Assembly (NCBI GenBank): GCA_005772895.1
Contig: SXIH01000024.1
Span: forward strand, 26,428 to 90,427
DNA from: Bacteroidota bacterium
Lineage (GTDB): Bacteria; Bacteroidota; Bacteroidia; 2-12-FULL-35-15
DNA: 64,000 nt
Direction: 5' to 3'
Translations under genes and position numbers: made by a program
In this document: positions 1 to 8,946 of the stretch, in pieces
Numbering within the stretch: the stretch's first letter is position 1
Layout of the letters: the number at the start of each line of letters is the position of its first letter
Notes under the pieces: model-generated
Database searches by the model: none
What the model was told of the DNA's origin: nothing
What the model saw: the letters and a program-made list of their open reading frames with translations, nothing else

Positions 1-198
1 TCGATGCATGGTGTGGATAAAGACATTACAATTGATGGAGTTGTAACTAAAAAGGGTGACGAAATCACTATTTCCACAAAATTCAAAATAAAAATTGCTG
101 AGTACGGTGTTAAAGTTCCGAGCTTGTATATTCAAAATATTGCAGAAATAGTAGATGTAAAATTAGATGCAGTATTAGCACCTTTTAAAAAGAATTAA
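1..198 (+). CDS. YceI-like domain protein, C-terminal part (cut by window edge)
   Basis: The frame is open from the first base, so this is the tail of a longer gene. The visible 65 residues have the closing pattern of YceI lipocalin-like domains: the HGVDKDITI strand, then alternating strands ending in VDVKLDAVLAP. YceI proteins are periplasmic beta-barrels that bind isoprenoid or other lipid ligands. The next gene begins three bases after the stop, so the two are probably co-transcribed. The signal peptide and barrel front are outside the window, so the family call rests on the C-terminal third only. Confidence 0.7.
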   Translation, partial: SMHGVDKDITIDGVVTKKGDEITISTKFKIKIAEYGVKVPSLYIQNIAEIVDVKLDAVLAPFKKN

Positions 199-201
199 TT
201 T

Positions 202-1170
202 ATGATACTTACAAAAAAAATAATTTTCATTTTTGGTTTTATTTGCTCTGGCTCTTTTATAGTTGCACAAGATGATATGTTGGCAATGCTGGACTCAGCA
301 AGTGGACCTAAAACACATGAGAAAGTTACTGCCAGTTTCAAAGGATCGAAGATTATAAATATGCAAACCACCGAAACGGTAAAAAAGAGAACAATGGATT
401 TCAGTGTTACTCACCGTTTTGGAAACATAGGAAAAGAAAGTGGTGGAGGCGGACATCAACTTTATGGTTTTGATAATTCTGCAGACATACGAATTGGTTT
501 TGATTTTGGAATTACAGATAATTTAACACTCGGAGTAGGAAGAAGTAAGCAAGCAGAGTTAATTGATGGCTTTGTAAAATATAGAATTCTTACACAAACT
601 AAAGACAATCATATTCCACTTTCTTTAGCGCTATATGCAGATGTGAGTTATACTCCTCAGGAAGCAAGTCAGTTTTACAGCGGAATGGTGGTTGATCCAG
701 AATTTAAACAAAACGACATTCATCGTTTTGCTTATACAACTCAATTATTAATTGCACGTAAATTCGGATGGCGTTTTTCAATGCAATTGACACCAACGTA
801 TCAGCACAGAAATTATGTGTTGGGAAGCATTAATGCAGATAATGATGCTGTAGAAACAAATGATTTGATATCAATGGGAGCTGGTTTCCGTTTTATGTTA
901 ACCAAACGTTTCGGAATTATTGGTGACTACTATTATACTTTTTCTGATTACCGAACTAACAATACTGCAAATCCTTTTTATAATCCATTGGCTTTGGGTA
1001 TTGAAATTGAAACAGGTGGACACGTATTTCATGTAAATTTCACCAATGCTTCCGGAATAATTGAAAACAATTATATCCCAAATACAACCGACAGTTGGTT
1101 GAAAGGAGGATTTAAATTTGGTTTCAATATTTCTAGGGTTTTCAATTTGGGTGGAAAGAAAAAACACTAA
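202..1170 (+). CDS. DUF5777-type outer-membrane beta-barrel protein
   Basis: 322 residues with a signal peptide (hydrophobic stretch, cleavage near IVAQDD at about residue 22). The rest is amphipathic beta-strand sequence rich in aromatic and glycine residues, as expected for an outer-membrane barrel, ending in a FNISRVFNLGG strand. RTMDFSVTHRFGN followed by a histidine-containing YGFDNSADIRIGFDFG block fits the DUF5777 barrel family, which in Bacteroidota often follows YceI genes, as here. The start is three bases after the upstream stop. A strong hairpin follows the stop. The ligand or substrate cannot be told from sequence. Confidence 0.72.
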   Translation: MILTKKIIFIFGFICSGSFIVAQDDMLAMLDSASGPKTHEKVTASFKGSKIINMQTTETVKKRTMDFSVTHRFGNIGKESGGGGHQLYGFDNSADIRIGFDFGITDNLTLGVGRSKQAELIDGFVKYRILTQTKDNHIPLSLALYADVSYTPQEASQFYSGMVVDPEFKQNDIHRFAYTTQLLIARKFGWRFSMQLTPTYQHRNYVLGSINADNDAVETNDLISMGAGFRFMLTKRFGIIGDYYYTFSDYRTNNTANPFYNPLALGIEIETGGHVFHVNFTNASGIIENNYIPNTTDSWLKGGFKFGFNISRVFNLGGKKKH

Positions 1171-1190
1171 TACTTTTTAAAACATATTTA

Positions 1191-1225
1191 AAAGAGGTTG
1201 TTCAAATGAGCAGTCTCTTTTTTTT
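1191..1225 (+). terminator. Rho-independent terminator after the YceI/DUF5777 pair
   Basis: AAAGAG pairs with CTCTTT around an inner GTTCA/TGAGC stem, followed by a run of eight T. It lies 20 bases after the DUF5777 stop. Confidence 0.75.
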
Positions 1226-1242
1226 ATTGCCGATAAAGCTTT

Positions 1243-2061
1243 GTGTGTCGAAATCCTTACCTTTGTTGCGATTTGCCAACTCAAGTAAAACATATTATTA
1301 CACCTTCCGATTCTTTAATTGGTTCTACTGTTTCCGATAGTAGCTTAACAACTTCTCTTTTTGAAGGGCATCTTTTAAATAAAAAATCAGATAGTCCGCA
1401 ACTACACATTACAAATTTTGATTTTGGAGTTGCCGCTGTTTTATTGTTTGCTTTTATTTTATTTGTTTGGCTTTATACTAATAACAGTAAAAGATTAAAC
1501 CAAATTGTAAAAGCTTTTTACATTAATAGATTTTCAAACCAATTGGGAAGAGATGAAATTACTTTTGGAAATAGAGTGTCTATTTTTTTATCTGCTTTAT
1601 TTATTATTTCATTTTCCCTTTTTATTTATCAACTTGCAAATTATTATGGAATTCAAACCAATAATAATGGAGTGATATTTTTCACACAATTATTGCTCAT
1701 TATTTCTGCCATTTATGGAATTAAGATTTTGTTGGTGCGTTTTTTTGGTTTTATATTTCAAAGTCAAAAAGAATCAGGTGAATATTCGATGATGATTTTC
1801 CTTTTTTGTAATGTTTTAGGGCTCTTTTTTCTACCAATAGTGGTTTGTATGACATTTGTGAAAGATGTTTCACCACTTATTTTCATTTATTCTGGATATT
1901 GTGTATTTGCTTTATTGTTGTTTATCAGGGTGTTACGTGGTTTTCTGATTGGTCTCAACAGCATAAGAGTTTCCAAATTCTATTTATTTTTATATCTTTG
2001 CACCCTTGAAATATTGCCTTTTGTAATTATGGTCAAGTTATTTATGATTAACATTAAATAG
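1243..2061 (+). CDS. DUF4271 integral membrane protein
   Basis: A multi-pass membrane protein with a hydrophobic segment near residues 62-80 and about five more after residue 115. In Bacteroidota, DUF4271 proteins sit directly upstream of hemD, and that arrangement is present here; the function is unknown. The start is unclear: the ORF opens with GTG at 1243, but a good -7 box lies at 1258-1265, and no in-frame ATG occurs before the first membrane segment. An in-frame TTG at 1273 is a possible alternative. The soluble N-terminus of about 55 residues has no recognisable motif. Confidence 0.72.
   Translation: MCRNPYLCCDLPTQVKHIITPSDSLIGSTVSDSSLTTSLFEGHLLNKKSDSPQLHITNFDFGVAAVLLFAFILFVWLYTNNSKRLNQIVKAFYINRFSNQLGRDEITFGNRVSIFLSALFIISFSLFIYQLANYYGIQTNNNGVIFFTQLLLIISAIYGIKILLVRFFGFIFQSQKESGEYSMMIFLFCNVLGLFFLPIVVCMTFVKDVSPLIFIYSGYCVFALLLFIRVLRGFLIGLNSIRVSKFYLFLYLCTLEILPFVIMVKLFMINIK
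1258..1265 (+). promoter_or_regulatory. Candidate -7 box for the DUF4271-hemD transcript
   Basis: TACCTTTG matches the Bacteroidota -7 consensus TAnnTTTG exactly. No TTTG -33 box is seen at the usual 19-20 base spacing. It lies just after the upstream terminator and inside the first codons of the annotated ORF, which suggests the true DUF4271 start is further downstream. Confidence 0.5.
1993..2000 (+). promoter_or_regulatory. Candidate internal promoter for hemD
   Basis: TATCTTTG followed by CACC is a classic Bacteroidota -7 box. It lies inside the 3' end of the DUF4271 gene, about 115 bases before the hemD start, so hemD may be transcribed separately from its upstream neighbour. Confidence 0.5.
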
Positions 2062-2113
2062 CCCCATTCAAAAGCAGTATTTATTTTGTTTGTTTCACTA
2101 AAAACGCACAAAA

Positions 2114-2863
2114 TTGAAAGTTAAAACTTTACTCGTTTCTCAGCCTAAACCCGAGGGGGATAAGTCACCATATTTGGACCTTGCAAAAAAATGCAATGTA
2201 AAAATTGATTTCCGTCCATTCATTCAAATAGAGGGTGTTTCAGCACAAGATTTTAGAAAAGATAAGGTAAACATTGCTGACCATACTGCTGTCATCATGA
2301 CAAGTAGAAATGCGGTTGACCATTACTTTAGAATGTGTCAGGAAATGCGAGTTACAGTTCCTGAAACCATGAAATACTTCTGTGTTTCTGAATCAACAGC
2401 ATTTTATTTACAGAAATATGTTTTATATCGTAAGCGTAAAATTTTCCACGGAAAACAAACCGTTACCGATTTAATGGACGTAATCAAAAAGCATAAAACA
2501 GAAAACTTTTTATTGCCTTGTTCTGATATTGCCAGAGAAGAGATTGCGGATAAGTTGGATGAAGCAAAAATTAAGTATTCAAAAGCTGTTATGTTTCGTA
2601 CAGTTGCAAGTGATTTAAGCGATTTGGCAGACGTAAATTATGATGTTTTAGTGTTTTTTACTCCTGCTGGAATAAAGTCTTTGTTCAAGAATTTCCCAAA
2701 ATTCAAACAAAATAAAACCCGCATCGCTTGTTTTGGTCCAACCACTGCAAAAGCTGTAAAAGAAGCTGGTTTAAATTTGGATATTCATGCTCCAAATCCT
2801 AAAGCTCCATCTATGACAATGGCTTTAGAGCAGTATATTACTGCTGCAAACAAAGCAAAGTAA
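2114..2863 (+). CDS. hemD: Uroporphyrinogen-III synthase
   Basis: 249 residues, the normal HemD length. HemD cyclises hydroxymethylbilane to uroporphyrinogen III with inversion of ring D in tetrapyrrole synthesis. Family features include VSQPKPEGDKSPY at the start, VIMTSRNAVDHYF, MKYFCVSESTAFYLQKY and the C-terminal VFFTPAGIKSL and CFGPTTAKA blocks. The only start that gives the expected N-terminus MKVKTLLVSQP is a TTG at 2114, preceded by an A-rich stretch; no nearby ATG is in frame. It sits between DUF4271 and rnpA, the usual Bacteroidota order. Confidence 0.93.
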   Translation: MKVKTLLVSQPKPEGDKSPYLDLAKKCNVKIDFRPFIQIEGVSAQDFRKDKVNIADHTAVIMTSRNAVDHYFRMCQEMRVTVPETMKYFCVSESTAFYLQKYVLYRKRKIFHGKQTVTDLMDVIKKHKTENFLLPCSDIAREEIADKLDEAKIKYSKAVMFRTVASDLSDLADVNYDVLVFFTPAGIKSLFKNFPKFKQNKTRIACFGPTTAKAVKEAGLNLDIHAPNPKAPSMTMALEQYITAANKAK

Positions 2864-2964
2864 TATTCTTGCCAAAGCACCAGAAACCATTTAACATTCT
2901 TTATATTGCTTCCATCACAATCTTATTGTGCGAACTAATTTTTTAAATTACTTTTATACTAGCA

Positions 2965-3333
2965 ATGCAAACTTTTTCAAAAAACGAACGTTTATGCAGT
3001 AAGATATTAATTGATCGATTGATTGAAACAGGAAAATCATTCAATCATTCGCCCTATAGAATTACATGGTTGCCAATAGCAGAAAGTTCAGCACCAATAA
3101 AAGTAGTGATTAGCGTTCCTAAACGTTCTTTTAAAAAAGCAGTTGATAGAAACAGATTAAAACGACAAACAAGAGAAATCTATAGAAAGCAAAAGCAAAA
3201 AGTATACGATGTGTTGGCTGAGAAAAAGATTTTGGTGATGATTGTTTATACTGCAAAAACAAAAATTGAATTTAAAGAGCTAGAGATAAAATTAAAAGAG
3301 GCATTGGAGCGTTTAAGTAAAACAGTTGCATAA
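2965..3333 (+). CDS. rnpA: Ribonuclease P protein component
   Basis: 122-residue basic protein. RnpA is the protein cofactor of RNase P, which trims tRNA 5' ends. The signature [13 protein letters not shown] is present around residues 59-71, and the N-terminus SKNERLCSK is typical of the phylum. A weak -7-like TACTTTTA (2949-2956) lies just upstream. The yidD start follows two bases after the stop, so the pair is an operon. No rpmH is adjacent, in contrast to the rpmH-rnpA order of many other bacteria. Confidence 0.95.
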   Translation: MQTFSKNERLCSKILIDRLIETGKSFNHSPYRITWLPIAESSAPIKVVISVPKRSFKKAVDRNRLKRQTREIYRKQKQKVYDVLAEKKILVMIVYTAKTKIEFKELEIKLKEALERLSKTVA

Positions 3334-3335
3334 AA

Positions 3336-3566
3336 ATGAAATGGATAGGCGCACCATTTAGTTATTTGTTCATTGGAATAATAAAGTTGTATCAATATAC
3401 CATTTCTCCGTTATTAGGTCCAGCATGCAGATTTCAACCTTCTTGTTCCCAATACGGAATAGAAGCTTTTAAGAAGCATGGGTTTTTTAAAGGATTTGGT
3501 TTAACAATAAAAAGAATTTCAAAATGTCATCCTTGGGGCGGACATGGACATGATCCTGTTCCATAG
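3336..3566 (+). CDS. yidD: Membrane protein insertion efficiency factor YidD
   Basis: 76 residues, normal for the family. YidD is a small amphipathic membrane-associated protein that helps YidC-dependent insertion. Diagnostic features are [20 protein letters not shown] and the closing [13 protein letters not shown], including the conserved cysteines. It is translated two bases after rnpA. A stretch of palindromic repeats separates it from the next gene. Confidence 0.95.
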   Translation: MKWIGAPFSYLFIGIIKLYQYTISPLLGPACRFQPSCSQYGIEAFKKHGFFKGFGLTIKRISKCHPWGGHGHDPVP

Positions 3567-3630
3567 ATGGGAGTGGGGAGAGAGGAGCTGGGAGACAATT
3601 TACGAAGAGCGATCTCAATCCTAAGTGTCA

Positions 3631-3706
3631 TTCCGTGCCGCGACACGGAATCTCCCAGTTGAGAGCAGTTCACACAATAATGAGATCCCGTGTCGTAGCA
3701 CGGGAT
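3631..3706. repeat. Pair of REP-like palindromes
   Basis: Two hairpins: TTCCGTG/CACGGAA (3631-3650, 6-base loop) and ATCCCGTG/CACGGGAT (3685-3706, 6-base loop). Their stems are related and lie in opposite orientation. They occupy the 180-base gap between yidD and the S41 protease. There is no T tract, so they look like dispersed intergenic repeats more than classical terminators. Confidence 0.6.
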
Positions 3707-3745
3707 GGCAGTAAAAAATAGATATCAATAGAAAAACATACTATT

Positions 3746-5461
3746 ATGAAAAAACTAATTTCAAAATTCAAATTATTAATCATCGCAGTTGTGATTTCAG
3801 GATATGCTTTGATTTCTTACAGCTTCGTAGATAACTTTTTCGAAGTGTCTAAAAATCTCGACATTTTTGCAACATTGTTTCGCGAACTGAATATTTATTA
3901 TGTTGATGAAACAAATCCGGGTGATTTGATGAAAAAAGGAATTGATGATATGTTGGGTTCATTGGATCCATACACCAATTTTATTCCTGAATCAGAAATT
4001 GAAGATTACCGTTATATGACAACCGGACAATACGGAGGAATTGGAGCCTTGGTCCGACAAGTTGGTGATTATGTTGTTATCTCTGAACCTTACGAAGGAT
4101 TTCCAGCACAAAAAGCAGATTTACGTGCTGGCGACAGACTTTTAAAAGTGAACGACATTGATGTAAAAGTGAAGAAAACAGATGATATCAGTAAATATTT
4201 AAAAGGACAGGCAAACACAGCCATTAAATTATTGATTGAAAGAGAAGGAGAATCAAAACCAATTGAAAAAACAATCGGTCGTGAAGACATAAAAATTAAA
4301 AGTGTTCCTTATTCAAGTATGATCAGTAAAAATGTTGGTTATATAAAACTTACAGGCTTTACAGAAAACGCTGCAGGTGAAGTGAAGGCAGCTTTACTTG
4401 AATTGAAAAAAAATCCTGAATTCAAATCTTTGATTTTTGATTTACGTGGAAATCCGGGTGGACTTTTAAAAGAAGCGATAGATATTGTAAACATGTTCGA
4501 AGAAAAAGGAACGGAGATAGTAAGCACAAAGGGAAAAGTAAAAGATTGGGATAAAGTTTATAAAGGAACAAATTCTCCAATTGATGTGAGTATTCCAATA
4601 GTTGTTTTGGTTGACAGAGGTTCGGCATCGGCTTCGGAAATTGTTTCAGGCTCTTTGCAGGATTTAGATAGAGGAGTGGTAATTGGTCAGCGTTCATATG
4701 GAAAAGGATTGGTTCAACAAACTCGTCCGTTAAGTTACAATGCTCAGTTAAAAGTGACAGTTGCAAAATATTATACACCAAGCGGAAGATGTATTCAGGC
4801 TTTGGATTATTCTCACCGTAACGATGATGGAAGTGTAGACAAAGTGCCTGATTCATTAATTACTGCATTCAAAACAAAAAACGGAAGAATAGTTTATGAT
4901 GGTGGTGGAATTGCTCCGGATATTGCTGTTGAGCCTCAAAAATTCTCCAGTATTTTAGGCAGTTTGGTTACAAAAAATTTAATTTTCAATTACGCTACTA
5001 AATATAGAATAGCACACGCTACAATTGCTCCGGCTAAAGATTTTAAATTAACCGATGCCGAATACGATGAGTTTGTTGCTTATTTGAATGATAAAGAATA
5101 CGATTATACCACTAAAACAGAAAAAGCTTTAGAGGACTTTACCAATGATGCAAAAAACGATAAATCTATAGATTTGATTGGCGCTGATATTGCTGCTTTA
5201 AAAACTAAAATAACTCATAATAAAAAAGACGACCTTGTAAAATATAAACCTGAAATAAAGCAATTTTTAGAAGAGGAAATTACTTCCCGCTATTATTTTC
5301 AAAATGGTCGTTTAGAAGCTTCTTTAAAAGATGACCAGGAACTTACGGAGGCATTTGCTTTGTTGAACGATACTGAGAAATACAATAAGATTTTGACCAC
5401 TGTTGGTACAACAGATAAGCCCTTGTACAACCCTGAAAAAGAGAAGAGTCCTAAGAAATAG
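3746..5461 (+). CDS. S41 family C-terminal processing peptidase (CtpA/Prc-like)
   Basis: 571 residues with an N-terminal signal/anchor segment (about residues 9-29), a leading helical region (YYVDETNPGDLMKKGIDDML), a PDZ domain around residues 85-165 (GIGALVRQVGDYVVI, LRAGDRLLKVNDIDV) and the S41 protease core. The catalytic serine is in GSASASEIVSG and the lysine in RSYGKGLVQQ. Such periplasmic proteases cut proteins at their C-termini. A 150-residue helical C-terminal extension follows the protease domain. It closes the conserved hemD-rnpA-yidD-S41 block. Confidence 0.92.
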   Translation: MKKLISKFKLLIIAVVISGYALISYSFVDNFFEVSKNLDIFATLFRELNIYYVDETNPGDLMKKGIDDMLGSLDPYTNFIPESEIEDYRYMTTGQYGGIGALVRQVGDYVVISEPYEGFPAQKADLRAGDRLLKVNDIDVKVKKTDDISKYLKGQANTAIKLLIEREGESKPIEKTIGREDIKIKSVPYSSMISKNVGYIKLTGFTENAAGEVKAALLELKKNPEFKSLIFDLRGNPGGLLKEAIDIVNMFEEKGTEIVSTKGKVKDWDKVYKGTNSPIDVSIPIVVLVDRGSASASEIVSGSLQDLDRGVVIGQRSYGKGLVQQTRPLSYNAQLKVTVAKYYTPSGRCIQALDYSHRNDDGSVDKVPDSLITAFKTKNGRIVYDGGGIAPDIAVEPQKFSSILGSLVTKNLIFNYATKYRIAHATIAPAKDFKLTDAEYDEFVAYLNDKEYDYTTKTEKALEDFTNDAKNDKSIDLIGADIAALKTKITHNKKDDLVKYKPEIKQFLEEEITSRYYFQNGRLEASLKDDQELTEAFALLNDTEKYNKILTTVGTTDKPLYNPEKEKSPKK

Positions 5462-5498
5462 AAATTGTTCATCTTTTTTCTGTTTTTAACGCAATTTT

Positions 5499-5520
5499 AT
5501 TGCAACATTTGCGTTGCAAT
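5499..5520. promoter_or_regulatory. Perfect 8-bp inverted repeat over the promoter region of the O-antigen ligase-like gene
   Basis: ATTGCAAC-ATTTGC-GTTGCAAT lies six bases before the ATG at 5526. Its loop supplies AACATTTG, one mismatch from the TAnnTTTG -7 box. The symmetry could be an operator or an RNA hairpin at the start of the transcript. It is visible in the sequence; the function is inferred. Confidence 0.35.
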
Positions 5521-5525
5521 TGGAT

Positions 5526-7094
5526 ATGAGGAAATCGCTACTCCCTGATAAGTACCATACTTACGTTTATATTTTCGCCTTAATTTTATTGGTGATAGGA
5601 ATGCCGCTATCAAAATTTTTGATGAGTCTCTCTCAAATTATTTTGGCCTGCAATTTTTTATTGGAAGGTGGAGTGATTGGAAAATTCAAAGCCTTCTTTA
5701 AAAATAAACCCGCACTCATTCTCAGTTCACTTTTTTTACTTCACGTAATAGGGTTACTATATACTTCTGATTTTGACTATGCATCAAAAGACATTCGGAT
5801 TAAAATGCCTTTGATTGTTCTTCCGTTGATTTTAGCTACTTCAAAACCGCTTTCTAAAAAAATAATTGATGTGATATTGCAATTTTTTGTTGCAGCCATT
5901 ATTGTTGGAACAATTATCAGCACACTTATTTTAACAGGAATCATTCACCGCGAACTGGTTGATATCAGAAGCGTTTCTATCTTCATTTCTCATATTCGTT
6001 TTGCATTATTGATTTGTATTGCATTGTTTGTATCGGGTTACTTCTTTTATCATTCAGTTAAACCGCTTCAAAAGGCACTCTGGATTTTAATAGGAGTTTG
6101 GTTGATATACTTTTTGATTTTAACCGAATCGATTACAGGATTATCTGCATTTTGTTTCGCAACACTAATAATTTGTATTTATTCCATCTTTAAATCAAAA
6201 CAAAAATTGATTCGGTTTTCCGGATTGTTACTGGTTGTATTAATTGGAATTTTTGTTTTTTATTTATTTAATCAACTTAATAAATCAAATCCTCCAACCG
6301 AAAAAATTGATTTATCAAAATTGGAAACAGCCACTTCTCGTGGAAATGCTTATGAACACGATTTAACAGGGAAGTTAACGGAGAATGGACACTTTATCTG
6401 GATTTATTTCTGTAACAAAGAATTAGAAGACTCATGGAATAAAAGAAGCGAACTAAAATTTTTTGAAAAAGATTTAAAAGGCAATCCACTCAATTTTACA
6501 CTTGTCAGATTTTTAGCATCCAAAGGTTTAAGAAAAGATGCAGATGCAGTTGAATCGCTTTCCGATGAAGAAATAAAAGCTATAGAAAGAGGAGTGGTGA
6601 ATGTCAACTATCAAAACATTTCGAGTTTAAAAAGAAGATTGCATGAAATAGCTTGGGAATTGGACACCTATAAAACAACAGGTGATCCAAGCGGACATTC
6701 ATTAACACAACGTTTTGAGTTTTGGAAAGCAGCTGTTGGAATTATTAAAGACAATCTTGTTTTCGGAGTGGGAACAGGTGATATTAAAAATGCATTTGAA
6801 CAACAATATGATAAAATGAATTCTCCGCTTACGAAAGAAACAAGATTACGTTCCCACAATCAGTACTTATCCATTGGAGTAGCATTCGGAATTGTTGGTT
6901 TGATTTGGTTTTTAATTACTCTTTTTTATCCAATGATATTGCAAGGGAAAACATTCGATTATTTATATATCAGTTTTTTATTGATTGCTATTGTTTCTTT
7001 CTTAACAGAAGATACACTTGAATCTCAGGCAGGAGTTACTTTCTATGCTTTCTTTAATTCTTTCTTTTTGTTTGTTATTAATAGGAAGGATTAA
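5526..7094 (+). CDS. O-antigen ligase/polymerase family membrane protein (Wzy_C-like)
   Basis: About 522 residues from ATG 5526; the track's TTG at 5514 lies in an inverted repeat and is less likely. Roughly ten membrane segments occupy the first 250 and last 90 residues, separated by a long soluble loop of about 190 residues. The loop ends in SLTQRFEFWKAA, FGVGTGDIKNAF and a SHNQYL motif, the usual arrangement of the Wzy_C superfamily that ligates or polymerises surface glycans. It ends two bases from a convergent glycosyltransferase, which fits a small cell-surface polysaccharide locus. Confidence 0.82.
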   Translation: MRKSLLPDKYHTYVYIFALILLVIGMPLSKFLMSLSQIILACNFLLEGGVIGKFKAFFKNKPALILSSLFLLHVIGLLYTSDFDYASKDIRIKMPLIVLPLILATSKPLSKKIIDVILQFFVAAIIVGTIISTLILTGIIHRELVDIRSVSIFISHIRFALLICIALFVSGYFFYHSVKPLQKALWILIGVWLIYFLILTESITGLSAFCFATLIICIYSIFKSKQKLIRFSGLLLVVLIGIFVFYLFNQLNKSNPPTEKIDLSKLETATSRGNAYEHDLTGKLTENGHFIWIYFCNKELEDSWNKRSELKFFEKDLKGNPLNFTLVRFLASKGLRKDADAVESLSDEEIKAIERGVVNVNYQNISSLKRRLHEIAWELDTYKTTGDPSGHSLTQRFEFWKAAVGIIKDNLVFGVGTGDIKNAFEQQYDKMNSPLTKETRLRSHNQYLSIGVAFGIVGLIWFLITLFYPMILQGKTFDYLYISFLLIAIVSFLTEDTLESQAGVTFYAFFNSFFLFVINRKD

Positions 7095-7096
7095 TT

Positions 7097-7843
7097 TTAC
7101 GAATACAACTCCCTCAACTTCTTATATTTTAAATACGAATGTTTTGCAGAAATTTTACAAATTGTAAATCCTGCGGTTCCATCTAAAATTCCGAGTTTAA
7201 AAAAGTAGTCGCTGATGAATTTTACAATCGGACTGAACCATAATTGTATTACAGATGCTTTCTTTCCTTTCTCAAATAAATTTTGTGCAGCAAGGGTAGA
7301 AAATTTTTCTACTTGTAAATGGTGCTGTTCTATTGTGTAGTAGCTGTAATGCAGACAATCACCATTTAACAAAATCGCTTCTTGTTTTGAATCTATAGCC
7401 AACTTCTCGTGAATAATGCCTTCCCATTTGGTAATTCTTCTGTCAAAGATTCTGATTTTTGTATCAGGATACCAACCGCAATGTTTTATCCAGGAACCAC
7501 AGTAATTGGTCAAACGGTGAAATTTATAGCTTTTTAATTCTTTTCCTTCTTTCGCTTTTAGAATTGATTTTTTTAATTCTTCCGATAATGCTTCATCTGC
7601 ATCCAAGGATAAAACCCAATCGTATTTTGCTTGTGCGTTTGCAAAATTCTTTGATGTAGAATAACCTTCCCATTTACGGGAAATAAAGTTTACGTTGTGT
7701 TTTTTAGAAATACTTTCTGTAGCATCTGTAGAAAAGGAATCCAATATCACCACATCATCCGCAATTACCTGAATGGATTCAAGGCAGCGGCCAATGTTTT
7801 TTTCTTCATTAAACGTAATAATGACAACGGATAGTTGGAGCAT
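7097..7843 (-). CDS. Family 2 glycosyltransferase (LPS core WaaE/KdtX-like)
   Basis: 248 residues with the GT-A fold of family 2: VVIITFNEEKNIGRCLESI at the N-terminus, VILDSFSTDAT, and the metal/nucleotide-binding SLDADEALS near residue 90. RKWEGYSTSKNFA and GWYPDTKIRIF are typical of the WaaE/KdtX-like subgroup acting on lipopolysaccharide cores. It is convergent with the O-antigen ligase-like gene, with a 2-bp gap. The sugar donor and acceptor cannot be deduced. Confidence 0.88.
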   Translation of the reverse strand: MLQLSVVIITFNEEKNIGRCLESIQVIADDVVILDSFSTDATESISKKHNVNFISRKWEGYSTSKNFANAQAKYDWVLSLDADEALSEELKKSILKAKEGKELKSYKFHRLTNYCGSWIKHCGWYPDTKIRIFDRRITKWEGIIHEKLAIDSKQEAILLNGDCLHYSYYTIEQHHLQVEKFSTLAAQNLFEKGKKASVIQLWFSPIVKFISDYFFKLGILDGTAGFTICKISAKHSYLKYKKLRELYS

Positions 7844-7880
7844 TTATAGATTGCTTTGTATTTCACAAAAGTAACACAAT

Positions 7881-8013
7881 TTTAACCACATAGGAACATA
7901 GAAAAGGAGGATAGTATAGAAAAATAAATTTTTACACAGAGAACTATGCGTGTACTTTATAATGGCTATGTTAAGCACCGCGCCTTTTTTATCTATGTTT
8001 CTATGTGGTTAAA
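7881..8013. repeat. 133-bp inverted-repeat element (MITE-like) upstream of meaB
   Basis: A 22-base arm TTTAACCACATAGGAACATA (7881 onward) is matched by its reverse complement at 7992-8013 with one mismatch. The roughly 90 bases between hold no ORF. It fills the gap between the divergent glycosyltransferase and meaB genes. No transposase is present. Confidence 0.6.
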
Positions 8014-8030
8014 TTTTCACATTTATATGC

Positions 8031-8038
8031 TATATTTG
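8031..8038 (+). promoter_or_regulatory. Candidate -7 box for meaB
   Basis: TATATTTG fits TAnnTTTG exactly and lies only five bases before the ATG at 8044, so transcription would begin about at the start codon. No clear -33 TTG is seen. Confidence 0.45.
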
Positions 8039-8043
8039 TAATC

Positions 8044-8946
8044 ATGTCAACAACCCAAACACTCATAAAACAATTACAGCAAGGCGATGAAAAAACATTG
8101 GCTCGTTGTATTACTATTGTTGAAAATGAGCTGGAGGGTTATGAAGAAATTCTGACATCCTTAAAATTCAATTCCAATATTCCTGTGGTTGGTGTAACGG
8201 GTCCTCCTGGTGCTGGGAAAAGTACATTAATAAATGCCGTTATTAAAAATCTAACCGCTCAGAAAAAGTCGGTTGGAATTATTGCGATTGATCCCACCTC
8301 TCCTTTTAACTATGGTTCTTTGTTGGGTGATAGATTAAGAATGGCAGAACATTTTAATAATGATAAAGTCTTTATCCGTTCTTTGGCAACACGTGGTTCT
8401 TTGGGTGGCTTGTCGGCAAAAACAATTGAGATTGTGGATGTGATGCGTGCTTTTTCATTTGATTATATTTTTGTGGAAACGGTGGGTGTCGGACAAAGTG
8501 AAGTGGAAGTGGTTGGTTTAGCAGATACAACAGTTTTAGTGCTTGTTCCTGAATCCGGAGACGATGTACAGGCGATTAAATCGGGAATCATGGAAATTGC
8601 AGATGTATTTGTGGTGAACAAATCGGATAGAGACGGAGCAAATACATTTATCAAAAATATTATTCAGTTAGTACATTCCAAAATGGCAAGTGATTGGAAC
8701 ATTCCCGTAATAAAAGGAATAGCAACCAAAGGCGAAGGTGTAGAGGAGTTGATTGAAGCGATTGACAAACACAATAAAGTAGGAGTAAACACAAAACGCT
8801 CTTATTTACTTGCAGAAAAAGCTTATCGTTTAATTCAGAATAAAAAAATGAAAGGTGTTTCGAAAATGGATTTGCAAAAACAGATTGATGCAGAATTGAA
8901 GAAGAAAGATTTTAATCTTTATAATTTTGTTAGGAGTTTGAAATAA
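8044..8946 (+). CDS. meaB: Methylmalonyl-CoA mutase-associated GTPase MeaB
   Basis: About 300 residues from ATG 8044. MeaB is a G3E-family GTPase chaperone that loads and protects the B12 cofactor of methylmalonyl-CoA mutase. Visible are the leading IKQLQQGDEKTLARCIT helix, the Walker A loop GPPGAGKST, the DPTSPF and ETVGVGQSEVEV switch segments and the base-binding NKSD. The track start at 8005 would place the promoter box inside the gene; MSTTQTLIKQL matches family N-termini. The mutase is not in this window. Its stop abuts that of the convergent murF-alr gene. Confidence 0.92.
   Translation: MSTTQTLIKQLQQGDEKTLARCITIVENELEGYEEILTSLKFNSNIPVVGVTGPPGAGKSTLINAVIKNLTAQKKSVGIIAIDPTSPFNYGSLLGDRLRMAEHFNNDKVFIRSLATRGSLGGLSAKTIEIVDVMRAFSFDYIFVETVGVGQSEVEVVGLADTTVLVLVPESGDDVQAIKSGIMEIADVFVVNKSDRDGANTFIKNIIQLVHSKMASDWNIPVIKGIATKGEGVEELIEAIDKHNKVGVNTKRSYLLAEKAYRLIQNKKMKGVSKMDLQKQIDAELKKKDFNLYNFVRSLK

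Noticed and set aside
4422-4856. 144-residue minus-strand ORF
   Set aside because: It lies wholly inside the S41 protease gene, in antisense, with leucine/proline-rich sequence typical of the complement of coding DNA; no signal or motif.
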